Shown: positions 50,660-62,021 of the stretch, piece after piece
Numbering within the stretch: position 1 is the first letter of the stretch
Layout of the letters: each line of letters opens with the position of its first letter
DNA from: Taudactylus pleione
Taxonomy: Eukaryota; Chordata; Amphibia; Anura; Myobatrachidae
Length of the DNA stretch: 64,000 bases
Assembly: GCA_031769625.1 (NCBI GenBank)
Contig: JAUIMM010000040.1
Span: 16,319,501 to 16,383,500 of the forward strand
Reading direction: 5' to 3'
The notes under the pieces: generated by a model
Databases searched by the model: none
The model's input: the letters and a program-made list of their open reading frames with translations, nothing else
Told to the model about the DNA's origin: nothing
Translations under genes and position numbers: made by a program

Positions 50660-51290
50660 TTTAATTAACCTAAGTACCAAAAGTAAGAATTGTTTTTATA
50701 ATGTACAGTAAGCCCCATTAGCTCTCTGTAAATGGACAGGAGCATTGTTAGATGGCAACCTTTCAAAAACCATATAATTCGGATGACTAGGTCAGCCAAG
50801 ATACCACTAGTTCTCTTTAGTACTCTACTCTCATAGAGATCCTGAATTCGGGGCAATTTTACATCAATCACTCTACTGGCAGTCTTGGCCAGAGCAACCT
50901 GCTCGTCAGAAGAGCAATTTCCATACCATACAATAATCCCATAAAACAGAACACTCTCTATTATACAAAGAAAAAATCTTAAGAGCGTCGCCATACTCAA
51001 ATAAGCCGCCCTTAATCTCCTCAAAAAGAAAAAGTGTTGCTGCACCTTTTTCACTACAAAAGTAGACTTTAGAGATCACGTCAGATTCCTCTAGATGAAT
51101 TCCCCAGAATTTAATCTAAATCTAAAACCAGTGGTATCTTGGATCCCCTACCTGCCTGCCTACAATCAATTACAGCTCTTTTATTTTTGATGTATTTAAG
51201 ATTAATCAATTATCTTAGCTCCATTCAAATATTTTTTGCACCTCATACCTGTATGCCCCTCCTCCTCGTTACATATCAAACCGAATAATA
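50660..51290 (-). pseudogene. Non-LTR retrotransposon RT C-terminal fragment
   Basis: On the minus strand, decayed residues resembling ADNNAIIRFD..GGGAYRYEVQ (about 51290-51240) lead into an open segment. It contains KKVQQHFFFLRRLR, ESVLFYGIIVWYGNCSSDEQ and LPRIQDLYESRVLKRTSGI (51054-50800). This is the thumb/C-terminal region of a LINE reverse transcriptase, a type clearly different from the two L2 copies here. Clade not settled (CR1/L2/Rex1 group likely). Confidence 0.7.
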
Positions 51291-51458
51291 GCATTATTGT
51301 CTGCACATTTCACAATCCTAACAGATTGTGAAGTTGATACATGGAATACATGGAATGTTTGCTAGCAATTCTCTTTCTCTAACCATTAGTGGTTAAAATT
51401 TACTATACACAAGTATTTACAATGCAAAGCAACAAGTACAAATTAATAGGATGGGTAC

Positions 51459-51741
51459 GGGATGCCGGAGCCCAGGATCCCGGCAGTCAGAATCCCTATG
51501 CCGGCATCCTAAATTATAATCCCGACACGTAGAGGTAAGTAAGCCTAACCTAACCCCTATCCCTACCCCTCCCCACAGCCTAAACCTAACCTCCCCCCTA
51601 GTGCCTAATCCTAACCCTAATTCTCCCCCTAGCCCCAGTACTTACCTTTGGGATCCCGCCGGTATTCTGATAAGAGTCGGGATTCCAATGTCGGCATTCT
51701 GACTGCTGGAATCCCAGTCAACGGGAATCTGACCGCATCCC
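51459..51741. mobile_element. MITE with GGGATGC ends and CCTAACCC core
   Basis: The left part GGGATGCCGG..ATCCCGGCAGTCAGAATCCC and the right part (reverse complement GGGATGCGGTCAG..CCAGCAGTCAGAATGCCGAC) are inverted repeats of about 60 bp with gaps. The centre is CCTAACCTAACCCCTATCCC followed by CCCCCTAGTGCCTAATCC. It is related to the element at 34449. Confidence 0.65.
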
Positions 51742-52456
51742 CAAATAAAGAAAATTATTACCATAACAAGCTATTACAGTAGTGCACCAAAGTCTGTCTA
51801 GACTAAACTGCACATGACATGCTTAGATGCACATGTCTGGAATTCCCACTATGCTACTGCATCTACGCCTCACAGGTCACACTGATACTAAATTAGTTTT
51901 TGAGAAAACACGAAAGAATACAGAAATCTTCTTTTGATCAGTTTCAGCTAACAGTCTTACAATACAGTCATGCAATGTGAGAAAGAGGCACTGTTAATAA
52001 CACAAGTTTCATTTGCTATTAACAAATCATTATTTGTTCTTCAGTATATTATAAAGCTATTCGGTTCATGGATGAGTCACTATGAATACTAATTATGCAC
52101 AGCTGTGCCTTACACCGAACATTCCAAATCTAAAATTACAGTTCCTTGCAATTAATGTTTTTATGCTACATAATTAGTACATGGATTTGAATGTATAAGA
52201 TAACATTACAACAACTTGCTATTTAGAGAATGAATACTAGGCTAATCCGGACAAGAGCAATAATCTGTTTAATTTAAACACCATTATGTTGTTTTATCAT
52301 AATTATAATTTTCTAGGCAGTACAGAAATGTAGACAGACTTTATCATGGTGAATGATTACTATCAGTATCCAATTTCTCTGAAGAAAATATCCTTCTCCA
52401 TCTAATCAGTCGTGGGGAATGTAAACACACATTCAGCCTCTAAAATCTATGATTTA
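51742..52456. other. No gene seen
   Basis: A+T-rich DNA, nothing recognised. Confidence 0.35.
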
Positions 52457-52633
52457 TGGGCATATGTATCAAAGCTTGATGTGAGATAAAATTGTGAAAT
52501 ATATATCACCAACCAATCAGCTCCAAACTATCATTTCTTAAACACAGCCTGCAAAATGTAAGTTAGAAGCTGATTGGTTAGTGATATATATCTCACAATT
52601 TTATCTCACATCAAGCTTTGATACATACGCCCC
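52457..52633. mobile_element. Foldback MITE with TTA target duplication
   Basis: The ends GGGCATATGTATCAAAGCTT and AAGCTTTGATACATACGCCC pair, and the arms extend through GATGTGAGATAAAATTGTGA. TTA flanks both sides (52454-52456 and 52634-52636). The central AACCAATCAGCTCC / AGCTGATTGGTT hairpin with TTCTTAAACACAGCCTG matches the element at 47315. Confidence 0.9.
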
Positions 52634-52636
52634 TTA

Positions 52637-53374
52637 GTTACATACAGGTAATATAAAATATCAATAATGCAGGAAACACTATGAGGTCGCTTATATTAAC
52701 TCACCCCTGCAAGTCCAGGTGAGTACTGCAGCTATATACCACACTTACAGTTGCTCTGGAGGCGTGGCCTAATTGTGGGAGGTGTGGCCATGCCCCTTTA
52801 GAAGAAAAAAAAACACTATTTGCAGCAGCGCTGTGCGCTTGGCAGGGGGGTTATGTGAGCCCCTTAGCATGGCACAAATCCAAGGAGGGCCGCAATCATT
52901 GTGATTGCTCCCCCCCCACAGGCAGCTGGGCTGCTGACTGATAAGAGGAAGGGAAGGGAGGGGGGGGTCGGCGGCGGTCTTCTCAGGGGAATGCGCACTT
53001 AAATTGCAAACTTCCTCTGAGAGAACAATACGAGTTTGGAATTGGATTGCAAATTAAATTCTCAGTACAAGTTCGTTGTCAGAACTGCTCGCAGAACCCA
53101 ACTCGCATTATTACATGCAAAACTCTAAAACACAACAGTCAAACACAAAATAAAAACAGTAAAAAAAACAGAATAAATGATTCCTGGTGTACAGGTCATA
53201 CCTCTTTAAGAGGAGAAAGTGTAGCTTCAAGATGAATTGGGACAGCTAGTAAATGGAGCAGTTGTCCTTAAAGTAGAGCCTTGATAATTAACCCTTAAAT
53301 GCATTCCCAAATCACAGCAAATAGCAGGAATAAAGAACATTCGATTTTCGGGAATTTATTTTAATAAACAGACT
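52637..53374. other. No gene; G-rich stretch near 52840-52990
   Basis: GGCGTGGCCTAATTGTGGGA and GGGGGGGTCGGCGGCGG suggest a repeat fragment, but no termini were identified. No coding sequence was recognised. Confidence 0.35.
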
Positions 53375-53535
53375 TCTGAGTATTTATTTATATATATTTA
53401 TAAAGCACCAACATATATGAGCTGTACATTGAGAAGATGATGTAAGCAAATAACGTAAAATGAAATGAAACAGAAGGCACATATGATGCCAAATGAGCTT
53501 ACAATCTAAAAAGTGAGGAGACACTTTATACGTAA
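53375..53535 (-). repeat. L2/SINE 3'-tail-like fragment
   Basis: On the minus strand the phrase AGATTGTAAGCTCATTTGGC leads to CTCATATATGTTGGTGCTTT and ATAAATA, which matches the tail of the SINE at 35568 and L2 3' ends. The head of the element is missing. Confidence 0.5.
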
Positions 53536-55205
53536 GGTATCGGAATAACAATTGTAGCTATTGGTGGGGATACATGTCTATGGACACTACAGGCAGTTGG
53601 TGGACGTAGATGGTTTCTGGCTCATTGCAGGTACAGCAATAGCTCCTAAGTGTTAATAACTACAATGTAAACATGAGACTCTCCAAGGTATTTGGAAGAT
53701 CCTGTAACAAGAAATTTCTAATCAAATAATTTTTGCCTGAATCCACTAACAAGGTTTATACTTTCAGTCTCAGGAAATGGAAGAAGTCAGAAATTCGGCA
53801 GTTTCATGGCAGAAGAGGAAATTCAGGTGGAAAGAAACATTCCCTTTACGTTAGTTCTGCTGAAATTTCTGATTTCATCTAAACAACTGTGGCAGCTAAT
53901 ATCACTGCAGTCATTTGCTGACAAGCACCTGATTTCTGTGTACTCTGCTCATTTCTAAGCCATCCTCAAGCAGCATGCTGATTAGTTTTCATGTTTTTCT
54001 GCTTCATTGATGGTTGCAATGTCCAGTGCTGGTATTACAGTTTTTATAACACACTGCTAAACATGAGCAATTCTACTGCGATTCTATTATATTGTCAGCG
54101 CTGTTTATATTTTCCAGAAGCTAAAAGTAAATCAGATAATAAATCAACATGAAAGACATAAAATAACATTTTGTGAGTAATACCTGAATACACCTATGCC
54201 AATTATTTACTAAATAATTATTCACTCTTCATCTTATTAAAGGATGCAGTATATATTTCAATTATTTCTTTCCTGAAATCTGAAATCATTCACTCACATA
54301 ATGTAAGAACAGTAGTTCTAAGTAGCCTGTCTCATAGCACAGTAATACCTAGGATCAATAAAGACATGGGATTGAGCCATGTACAACTTTCAGTATAACA
54401 TTACAAGACATCAATGTAAATGACAGGGATAGGACAGTTTGATGTCAGCACAGCACCCAATGAAAGGCCTGATATGTGTAAATAAACCAGATTTGGCAGC
54501 AGTGATCAATCAACACTAAATTGGATACTGGTCACAATTATAGTTAGATGCATCTGGAATTCCCATCTTGATCTAAAGAGACGTGTTGTACAACCAGCGT
54601 TTACCAGCGGGACACCCCGTTGCCCTCCCCCTTGTGCATTTCTAGTGAAAGCAGGTGAATGGAGCATTAATATTCCCGATAGGAATGTAAAAATATGCCC
54701 TGTCCTTTTCCAAATGATTGTGTATAAATTATTGGGCAAAATAACATGTATAAAGATCCCATTCATCTGGGATATTTATACATATTATTTTGCAATATAA
54801 TTGGAGGACAGTTCCCTGCCAATGATATACATTATTGCACCATACTATAGGCTCTATAAATATATGGACATCCCAACATATGTTTGTATGTCAAGGTATT
54901 TTGTTTAATACAACTTTTTAAGTAATTAATAACATTTATATTTTAATATCTACATAAAAATATTAATTCCATTTGTGCCCCAAAAAGGAGTCTCCTTTCG
55001 TCCTTCTACATTTATAGTGTTCCTATTCTTCACAAAGATAAAAAAGTGACAATAATAAAGAACATTTTGGGTTGCATTTAGAGTTGAAGCTAAGCCATTT
55101 TTCAGCATAAAATAAGATATTTTGACCTGCAAATTCACATGAAAAATTGTGTTTCCTTGCATTCATATTACACTAATTGTATATCCATGACATGCATTTC
55201 TTTAC
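53536..55205. other. No gene seen
   Basis: 1.7 kb of A+T-rich DNA with no recognisable gene or repeat terminus. Confidence 0.35.
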
Positions 55206-55415
55206 TATGGGGAGAGATGTATCAAGCCTTGGAGAGAGATGAGAGATAAAGTGGAGAAGTGGCCACAGCAGCCAATCAGCTAACTGTAATTTATCCATAA
55301 TGGGGCAGCCACAACAGTACTGTGGTGGGAGTGGCGTGGAAATGGCAAAAGCTGATTGGTTGCTTTGGGCAACTACTCAACTTTATCTCTCTCTAGGGGC
55401 TTTGCCTTTTGTAAA
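55206..55415. mobile_element. Foldback-type MITE, right end truncated
   Basis: GATGTATCAAGCCTTGGAGA..GAGATAAAGT on the left pairs with AACTTTATCTCTCTC on the right. AGCCAATCAGCTAACTG pairs loosely with AGCTGATTGGTTGC. The right terminus runs straight into the next foldback. Confidence 0.55.
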
Positions 55416-55556
55416 CCGCTGCTTCCTGGTGGGTTGCAGATGAAAATTTAAAACGGCACACTGAGCTTCTCAGTGACTGCAGTTGCCATTTTACATTTTA
55501 ACTGCAAGTCGACAGGAAGCAGTGGCTGTTACATTGTAAATAAAGCCCTAAGGCTT
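55395..55556. mobile_element. Foldback MITE (AGGGCTTT ends)
   Basis: AGGGGCTTTGCCTTTTGTAA on the left pairs with TTGTAAATAAAGCCCT on the right. The inner arms CGCTGCTTCCTG / CAGGAAGCAGTG and GAGCTTCTCAGTGACTGCAG extend the hairpin. A short non-coding element. Confidence 0.6.
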
Positions 55557-56029
55557 TGTACTTCCCGCTGTATATGTCTTTAACAGTGGAAAAGGAGAAG
55601 GAAGGGACAGTTATCTTATGCTAAGTACAGTATATAAGTGTTTATTTACTTGCCCTCTACTTATCGGTGGAGATAGATGCACAATTGCAAGTCAGGATGA
55701 CTCCACCCTCGGAGAAAAGGCCATTGATGATTATGAACAATATTCATGATAAACACTTGCTCTTTGCAGAGCTGCAATGCAGATGTCAGGCTGAGCAGCT
55801 TGTTAGGTGCTAATCAACACAGAACAAGGTAAGGCCAATCAAAATTGGTTGGTTATGCTCCATATAGGGTATAACTTCAATGAATTGCATTGCTACAATA
55901 TAGTACATTGATAAAATGTGTAATGGACTACTATTACTACTGTAAATCGATACAGAGCAGCTTTCCCTAACTCTAACCAATCAGAGTGAAGCTACTCTGT
56001 ATTGATAAGTAGCTAACAGGCTACCTGAC
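55557..56029. other. No gene seen
   Basis: A+T-rich DNA. CTACTTATCGGTGGAG near 55668 may be a repeat scrap. Confidence 0.3.
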
Positions 56030-58413
56030 CTTTCATCTGCGTTACTGCTCATTTTTTTTTCTATCCCTAATTTTCACCCTATGTGCCTGAGGCAAACTGT
56101 CCCTTCTAGTGCCTAGCCCTAACTATCCCTCCTGGAGCCTAACCCTAACTGTCGGGGTAAGTGTCTAACCCGAACCATCAGGGTAAGTATCTAACCTGAA
56201 CCATAGGGGTAAATGCCTGACCCGAACCATCAAGGTAAGTGCCTAGCCCTAACTCTAAAAAAAGTATAGACAATTTTTGTGTCAACCTTTTGGCCTTGTC
56301 TACTCGACCATTGGTACCTGTCAACCTACTTCCATGTCGACCTTTTGTCCCTGACGACCTTTTGTCCCAGTCGACCTATTGACTATCTAACATCTGGGGC
56401 CAAATGTAATAGGGTTCAAGTTTTAGTTTAAATCCAACTCGCACCGTCTTGTATTTTTTGAAAGTGCGAGTTGGTGCCGGGACTCGCAAATGTAATAGCC
56501 TGAGAACTTTTGAGCTCGAGGCTACTACACTATGCAAATCTGTGCCAGTATTTGCCTATGTAAATGCACACCTTTTAATGCGACTAGCATTAAAAGGTGC
56601 AAGTTATACAGAAGCCTTCACAGATCAGTGAGATCCATGAAGGCTTCTGTCTGTGTGTTAAAAAAAGAAATGATGTGTACCCCCTCCCCAGAAACATAAC
56701 AAGCCCCAAGTTCTGTACAGCCTGTGCTGGTTTTTAAAATGCAGGGGACAAAATACATAGGGGGCCCCTGTGTTTTACAAACAAGCAGAGGGTTTTTTCT
56801 GATCCAGTCCTGGTTGTGGAAATACATGGGATAAAACAAGTAGGGGTCCCGTGTAATTTCCATAACCAGCACCAAACTTTTTCTAGCGGGGGGCTAATGC
56901 CACAGCCAGGGAAAACCTTTCACCTGGTCCCCTGGCCAAATCATTACTTGAGGTGAACTTTACGGTTACCATCAAAGCATTCAATGTTACCATAGACTTC
57001 AATGGAGATTTCACACCGTTGAAGTCTATGGAGAAGACAGGCTGACCGCACACAGCCACTCAGCGGACAGCTCCAACAGAGGCGCCCGCTAATTGGCTTG
57101 CGGCTCCTGCAATGAATGGGCACACGTGGGTCCCAGTCATTCATGCGGAGGAAGGGTATGTGTAAACATACCCTTCCTCCTGTCCGGCCTGGTATCAGGA
57201 TTTCTTGGTGTTTTTTTTTAACCCCCTGGATGCCTACATGTACAGAAATGGACATGATCAACGCATAGGATGAGATGAGTATGGATTTTTTTTTCAGGTA
57301 CCCATGGATGCTACTTGGAGAAGTGGACATGATTGGCTACAGGAATATTAAGTATGTGTGATATTGAGTGCGAGTGTGTATGTGAGTGTGCATGTATGTT
57401 TAAATAAAATTGTACTGTCACGGTGTGTGTGTACTGTAATTTTTTTATATTTCTATTGCAGTAGAACTACAGGTACCAGCAGGCCCGTAATGCCCTGCAT
57501 GATGGTACTTGTGGTTCTCCAAGTACTAGCATGTGAGGGAGGCTTGATGGGACCTGTAGTTCTATTGCAAAACACTATTTATTTTTACACCACACATTTA
57601 CACCATCAGGGTGGATCCCCAGCCTGGGCTGACTAGCGGTCAGGGGTATTGCTTTGGCCGTGGAACCCGGTGAAAGTTTCCGTGACTGTGGCATTACCCC
57701 CTCGCTAGAAAAAGTTTGGTGCTGGTTATGGAAATTACAGGGGACCCCTACTCGTTTTGTCCCTTGTATTACTACAACCAGGACTGGATCAGAAAGCCCT
57801 GTGCTGGTACTTAAAATACAGGGGCCCCCTATGTATTTTGTACCCTGTATTTTTAGAACCAGGACAGGCCTTACATAGCCCGGTGCTGGTTCTTAAAATA
57901 CAGGGGCCCCCTACACATTTTGTCCCTGTATTTTAAAAACCAGCAGGCTGTACAGAGCCCGGGGCTGGTTATGGTTCTGGGGAGAGGGTGCACGTTTTTT
58001 TTTTAAAGTATTTTCATATGTACACAGAGAAACATGCACGTATCCCATGGATATGTGCATATTTCTCTGTTACTCTGACCTGCTCAGGATAAACTTGCTA
58101 TCCTGAAGCTGGTCTATTGTTTTTGCGAGTTCTCAGGCAGTAATATGTGCGAGTGAAGCACTCGCACTCTATTACAGTGCCCGAGTTCTATCTAGAGAAT
58201 GGGAAAGCATCTGGATGCGGGATACTTTTTTGCGAGTAATAGTAAAGCCCGAAAAATGTGAGTTTTACTATAGTCTCACCCTATTACATTTGCGAGTGTT
58301 TAACGTTAAACTCACATTTTTTTACAAATTTGCAACCTATTACATATGGCCCATGGTGTCTATCTAGACATTGTCAGCCTTTTTCCTGTTTATCTATAGT
58401 CCAGATACCATGT
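56030..58413. mobile_element. GTCGACC-type repeat split by a palindromic element
   Basis: The left part (56030-56396) has a CCTAACCCTAACT-rich core then CATGTCGACCTTTTGTCCC-like units and TATTGACTATCTAACATCTG. The right part (58353-58413) continues with ATGGTGTCTATCTAGACATT and AGTCCAGATACCA. The two look like one repeat interrupted at ATCTG by the element at 56397. Confidence 0.5.
56397..58352. mobile_element. 1.96-kb palindromic non-autonomous element
   Basis: The left end GGGCCAAATGTAATAGGG and right end (reverse complement GGGCCATATGTAATAGG) are inverted repeats. Internal arms at 56660-56900 and 57695-57990 are inverted copies containing TGGTTATGGAAATTACA and CAGGGGCCCCCTA. Within each arm, segments with GTGCTGGT..TTAAAAT-CAGGGG repeat two or three times. 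Open frames are short and unrecognised. Superfamily unknown; GGGCC ends and a possible 3-bp target hint at Harbinger. Confidence 0.65.
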
Positions 58414-59119
58414 GGTGGAGGGTTAATTTTAATTAAAAACTTTATCATGCATACAGTGTTTTTATTTAGAACTTAGGCCCTCATTCAGACCCACTCGCAA
58501 GCGGGCGCACGTACATTAGGCGTACGTACAAAAATATTTAAATTCAATGGCTCGCTCGTATTTTCGTTCGCATCTAAAATTCCTCCCTAAACTCTGACGA
58601 CCCCTCCTCTAACTAACGAGCATACGAAATAGCGAGCGTACATCCCCGAAATGGCTTGAAAGGAACGCACGCACACGTATAAACAGGAAGTGGCCTTGTC
58701 AGATGTCGATTACCTGCTCCTTTATTCTGCCTACCTCCATCAATCGTATCATGCCAATCAATGTATCAATTAGCTTAATTGTTTGTTTTTTTTCAACACA
58801 ATGCAAGAAACTTTACTCTTGTCCGTGTTTGTGTTTACCCGCAGAATACGTACGGATGAAACATTCGCTTTTATTGTTCAAAAAACATGTGAACCACAAT
58901 TAAACAATTGTACTATTGCTGTGGATCCCCGCATATTTCCCTGGGTTCATTTCTTTATTTAAATTTGCTTACGCATGTCACTGCATCAAGCCTATCATAA
59001 CTCTCCAGAGATTTCTGGCCCTGTCGAACACATGACTCATACACTAACCAATAAAATTGCTCCTGTTAATTTCCAAAATACATTAGCCAATCAGAAAATT
59101 TTTACACACTTTATCAAAA

Positions 59120-61204
59120 ATGATTTTTAAGAAAAACACCATTGCCATCATGAGAGCCTCCGCATTCACCAGGCGTGAGCTGCTGGTGCTTACGGAGGTC
59201 ATGGATCGCCGGATCACCAGCCAGCCTCAACCCATGACCAACCGGCAGAAGCGCTCCGCGTATGCGGAGGTACGGTCCCGCCTGCGGTCCTTCGGCTCAC
59301 GCCGCAACATCGGGCAGCTGGAGCGCAGGTGGTCCGACCTGCAACGGCGAACGCCCCGCTTGCTGGCATGCTTTCGCATGCAGATCCTGGCAAGTAAGTG
59401 TTATGTATTGTGGTTTTAATGTTTGTGTTTGTGGGGCAAACTGCGTGTGCATGTTTTCCTGTCTGTTCTATTTATTATTTGTACTCATATCTGCGTCTGC
59501 ATGTTTTCCTGTCTGTTCTATTTATTATTTGTACTCATATCTGCGTCTGCATGTTTTCCTGTCTGTTCTATTTATTATTTGTACTCATATCTGCGTCTGC
59601 ATGTTTTCCTGTCTGTTCTATTTATTATTGGTACTCATATCTGCGTCTGCATGTTTTCCTGTCTGTTCTATTTATTATTTGTACTCATATCTGCGTCTGC
59701 ATGTTTTCCTGTCTGTTCTATTTATTATTGGTACTCATATCTGCGTCTGCATGTTTTCCTGTCTGTTCTATTTATTATTGGTACTCATATCTGCGTCTGC
59801 ATGTTTTCCTGTCTGTTCTATTTATTATTTGTACTCATATCTGCGTCTGCATGTTTTCCTGTCTGTTCTATTTATTATTTGTACTCATATCTGCGTCTGC
59901 ATGTTTTCCTGTCTGTTCTATTTATTATTGGTACTCATATCTGCGTCTGCATGTTTTCCTGTCTGTTCTATTTATTATTTATACTCATATCTGCGTCTGC
60001 ATGTTTTCCTGTCTGTTCTATTTATTATTTGTACTCATATCTGCGTCTGCATGTTTTCCTGTCTGTTCTATTTATTATTGGTACTCATATCTGCGTCTGC
60101 ATGTTTTCCTGTCTGTTCTATTTATTATTTGTACTCATATCTGCGTCTGCATGTTTTCCTGTCTGTTCTATTTATTATTTGTACTCATATCTGCGTCTGC
60201 ATGTTTTCCTGTCTGTTCTATTTATTATTGGTACTCATATCTGCGTCTGCATGTTTTCCTGTCTGTTCTATTTATTATTTGTACTCATATCTGCGTCTGC
60301 ATGTTTTCCTGTCTGTTCTATTTATTATTGGTACTCATATCTGCGTCTGCATGTTTCCCCTCTATTTCTGATTTTTTAATTCTACTGCTATTTTTTTGGG
60401 GGTTTTTTTTTATTATTTTTTTTTTTTTGGTTTGGTTGCCCGGATTTGTCCATAAACTAAACGCAATTTCTTTGACATATTTTAGGGGGACAGCCAAGAC
60501 TCCGCCGTCAACGTCCATCCAGACGGCGTTCCCGCCCACTCTCCCCAACCCCCAGCCAACACTCCACCCCAAATCTTTCCCCTATTCCCCACTCCTCCCC
60601 ATCCTTCCCAGACCCTCTCCCGGAAATGTCGGGCCTCCTTCCACTCCGTCCCACTTCCCCCTCTCCTCCACCCACCCCTCTTCCAATTACCCCCTCCCCG
60701 GAGTCCAGCATAACTCCGCCCCATTCTTTGGGGAATGACGGATCCTCCGAGGAGGATCATGGAGGTTTGGCCGGAGCTCCCGATTTGTCTCCCGGTATGT
60801 TTTTTTAATTTTTTTTTTAAAGCACAAACTGTTTGTATGTAATCATGTGTCGTGCCTTTCTTTGTGTTTTTGTGGCTTGACTTTTGTTGATTGTGAAGGT
60901 TTGCCTTTACCTCTTCCTGGTGATTTAAGCATACACATATCATACCTGTGGGAATTTGTACCTAGGCCTTGTATTTTTGCCAGCCCACCCTTTTTATTTC
61001 TGTTTTTGGGTTTAGGAGTGATTTGGGTTTTTTTTTAAGTTTTTCTGTGGATTCCCTATTGTTGTATTAACCCACACACTTTTCTCACCCACAGAGGAAC
61101 AGAGGCGTCGGCAAGAGGTGGCGGATGTTGTGGGGCAGATGCGCCAAAATGTAATCGGCCTTCTGGTGGCCCTCGACCGGCTGTCTGGCCTCCTTCGGCA
61201 TTAG
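59120..61204 (+). CDS. Harbinger Myb/SANT-like DNA-binding protein, 3 exons
   Basis: Conceptual exons are 59120-59393 (donor GTAAGT), 60486-60794 (acceptor TTTTAG, donor GTATGT) and 61095-61204 (acceptor CACAG, stop TAG). All joins keep frame and give about 230 residues, or 220 from the second ATG at 59150. Residues about 15-80 form a basic helical Myb/trihelix-like domain (FTRRELLVLTEV, RQKRSAYAEVRSRLR, IGQLERRWSDLQRR). Then comes a Pro/Ser-rich linker with an acidic GSSEEDHGG patch, and a C-terminal helix (EVADVVGQMRQNVIGLL). In Harbinger systems such a protein binds element ends and brings the transposase into the nucleus. Exon boundaries are inferred. Intron 1 holds an 18-copy minisatellite. 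Confidence 0.75.
59446..60356 (+). repeat. 50-bp minisatellite, 18 copies, in intron 1
   Basis: The unit is CTGCGTCTGCATGTTTTCCT, GTCTGTTCTATTTATTATT, K, GTACTCATAT, where K is T or G. The order of K is T T T G T G G T T G T T G T T G T G; the 11th copy also has ATACTC in place of GTACTC. Copies are otherwise identical. All three plus frames stay open because the unit lacks stops and 50 is not a multiple of three, producing 318-446 codon artefacts. Confidence 0.95.
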
Positions 61205-61230
61205 ATTTTTTTTTTTGTTTCTATTTTCCA

Positions 61231-61236
61231 AATAAA
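61231..61236 (+). terminator. Polyadenylation signal of the Myb-like gene
   Basis: AATAAA lies 27 bp after the stop codon at 61202-61204, within T-rich DNA. The position suits the inferred three-exon gene. Confidence 0.6.
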
Positions 61237-61666
61237 TTTATTAAGACAAATATACGTTGTGGCTCATTTTTAAAAACCAAAACCAAGATAGTTTAGCCTG
61301 ACATAAGTTCCTGCAAGGATTTCCCTTTTTTAAAAGTTAGATTGTGTTTTGTCTTTGTATGTCAAACAGACACCAGAAACACATAACAGTAACAATGTCA
61401 TTTCCCTTTTTGGGTGTAGTGTCAATTACAGATTTCTACATTTTCCAGGTTCCTACTTGGTGCGCAAGCTGCTTAGGCCAATCTTACAAATCCCAAGGTT
61501 GGGCCAGGCTTCCTTTTGGTGTGGATTGGGAAGCTGAAAACATATTTCAGTTTTGCTCAACTGGCGTCAGTACTGGTTTACCCCTTAGTCAAATGTAACT
61601 TGTGTTAACCTGGTTACACTTGCTGTTAACGTCCCAAAAAAGGAAGACCATTTCACTCTTCAAACA

Positions 61667-61672
61667 TTTATT
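61667..61672 (-). terminator. Candidate polyadenylation signal of the transposase gene
   Basis: TTTATT on the plus strand is AATAAA on the minus strand, about 350 bp beyond the transposase stop. The two genes' signals are 430 bp apart and face each other. Confidence 0.45.
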
Positions 61673-62021
61673 CACAACATAACAGAGAAAACAAAGTGGT
61701 CACTCCCAAAAAAAATACACAGTGATAAATTCAAATACAACACATACCAAGAAATAATTAAATAAAAACACAAAATCAAGAACTGGTTGACGAAGGACCA
61801 TGCCAACATGATTCCACAAACATGGCGTTGCGATATGGGTTCCAGAATATATGCCCAAAAGGACCAGATCCAGGTTTGGTAAGGGTAGCAGGAAGTAGTG
61901 AGCGTTGGAGTGCCAAAGATTATGTGAACAAACAGAAGATGGTGAGAAAAATAAAAAAAAATTAGATGTTCGCCAAAAAACACAAACACATTAGGTATAA
62001 ACACTGGAGTTTTGTTCAAAC

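Noticed and set aside
51540..51640. Interstitial telomere sequence
   Set aside because: CCTAACCC phrases are irregular and mixed with CCCCTAGTGCC blocks. There is no run of perfect CCCTAA hexamers, and the same module occurs inside MITE-like elements.
59262..60738. Plus-strand open frames of 318-446 codons with cysteine-rich hydrophobic repeats
   Set aside because: They read through the 50-bp intronic minisatellite, all three frames giving the same peptide cycle. The real exons flank it and splice in frame.
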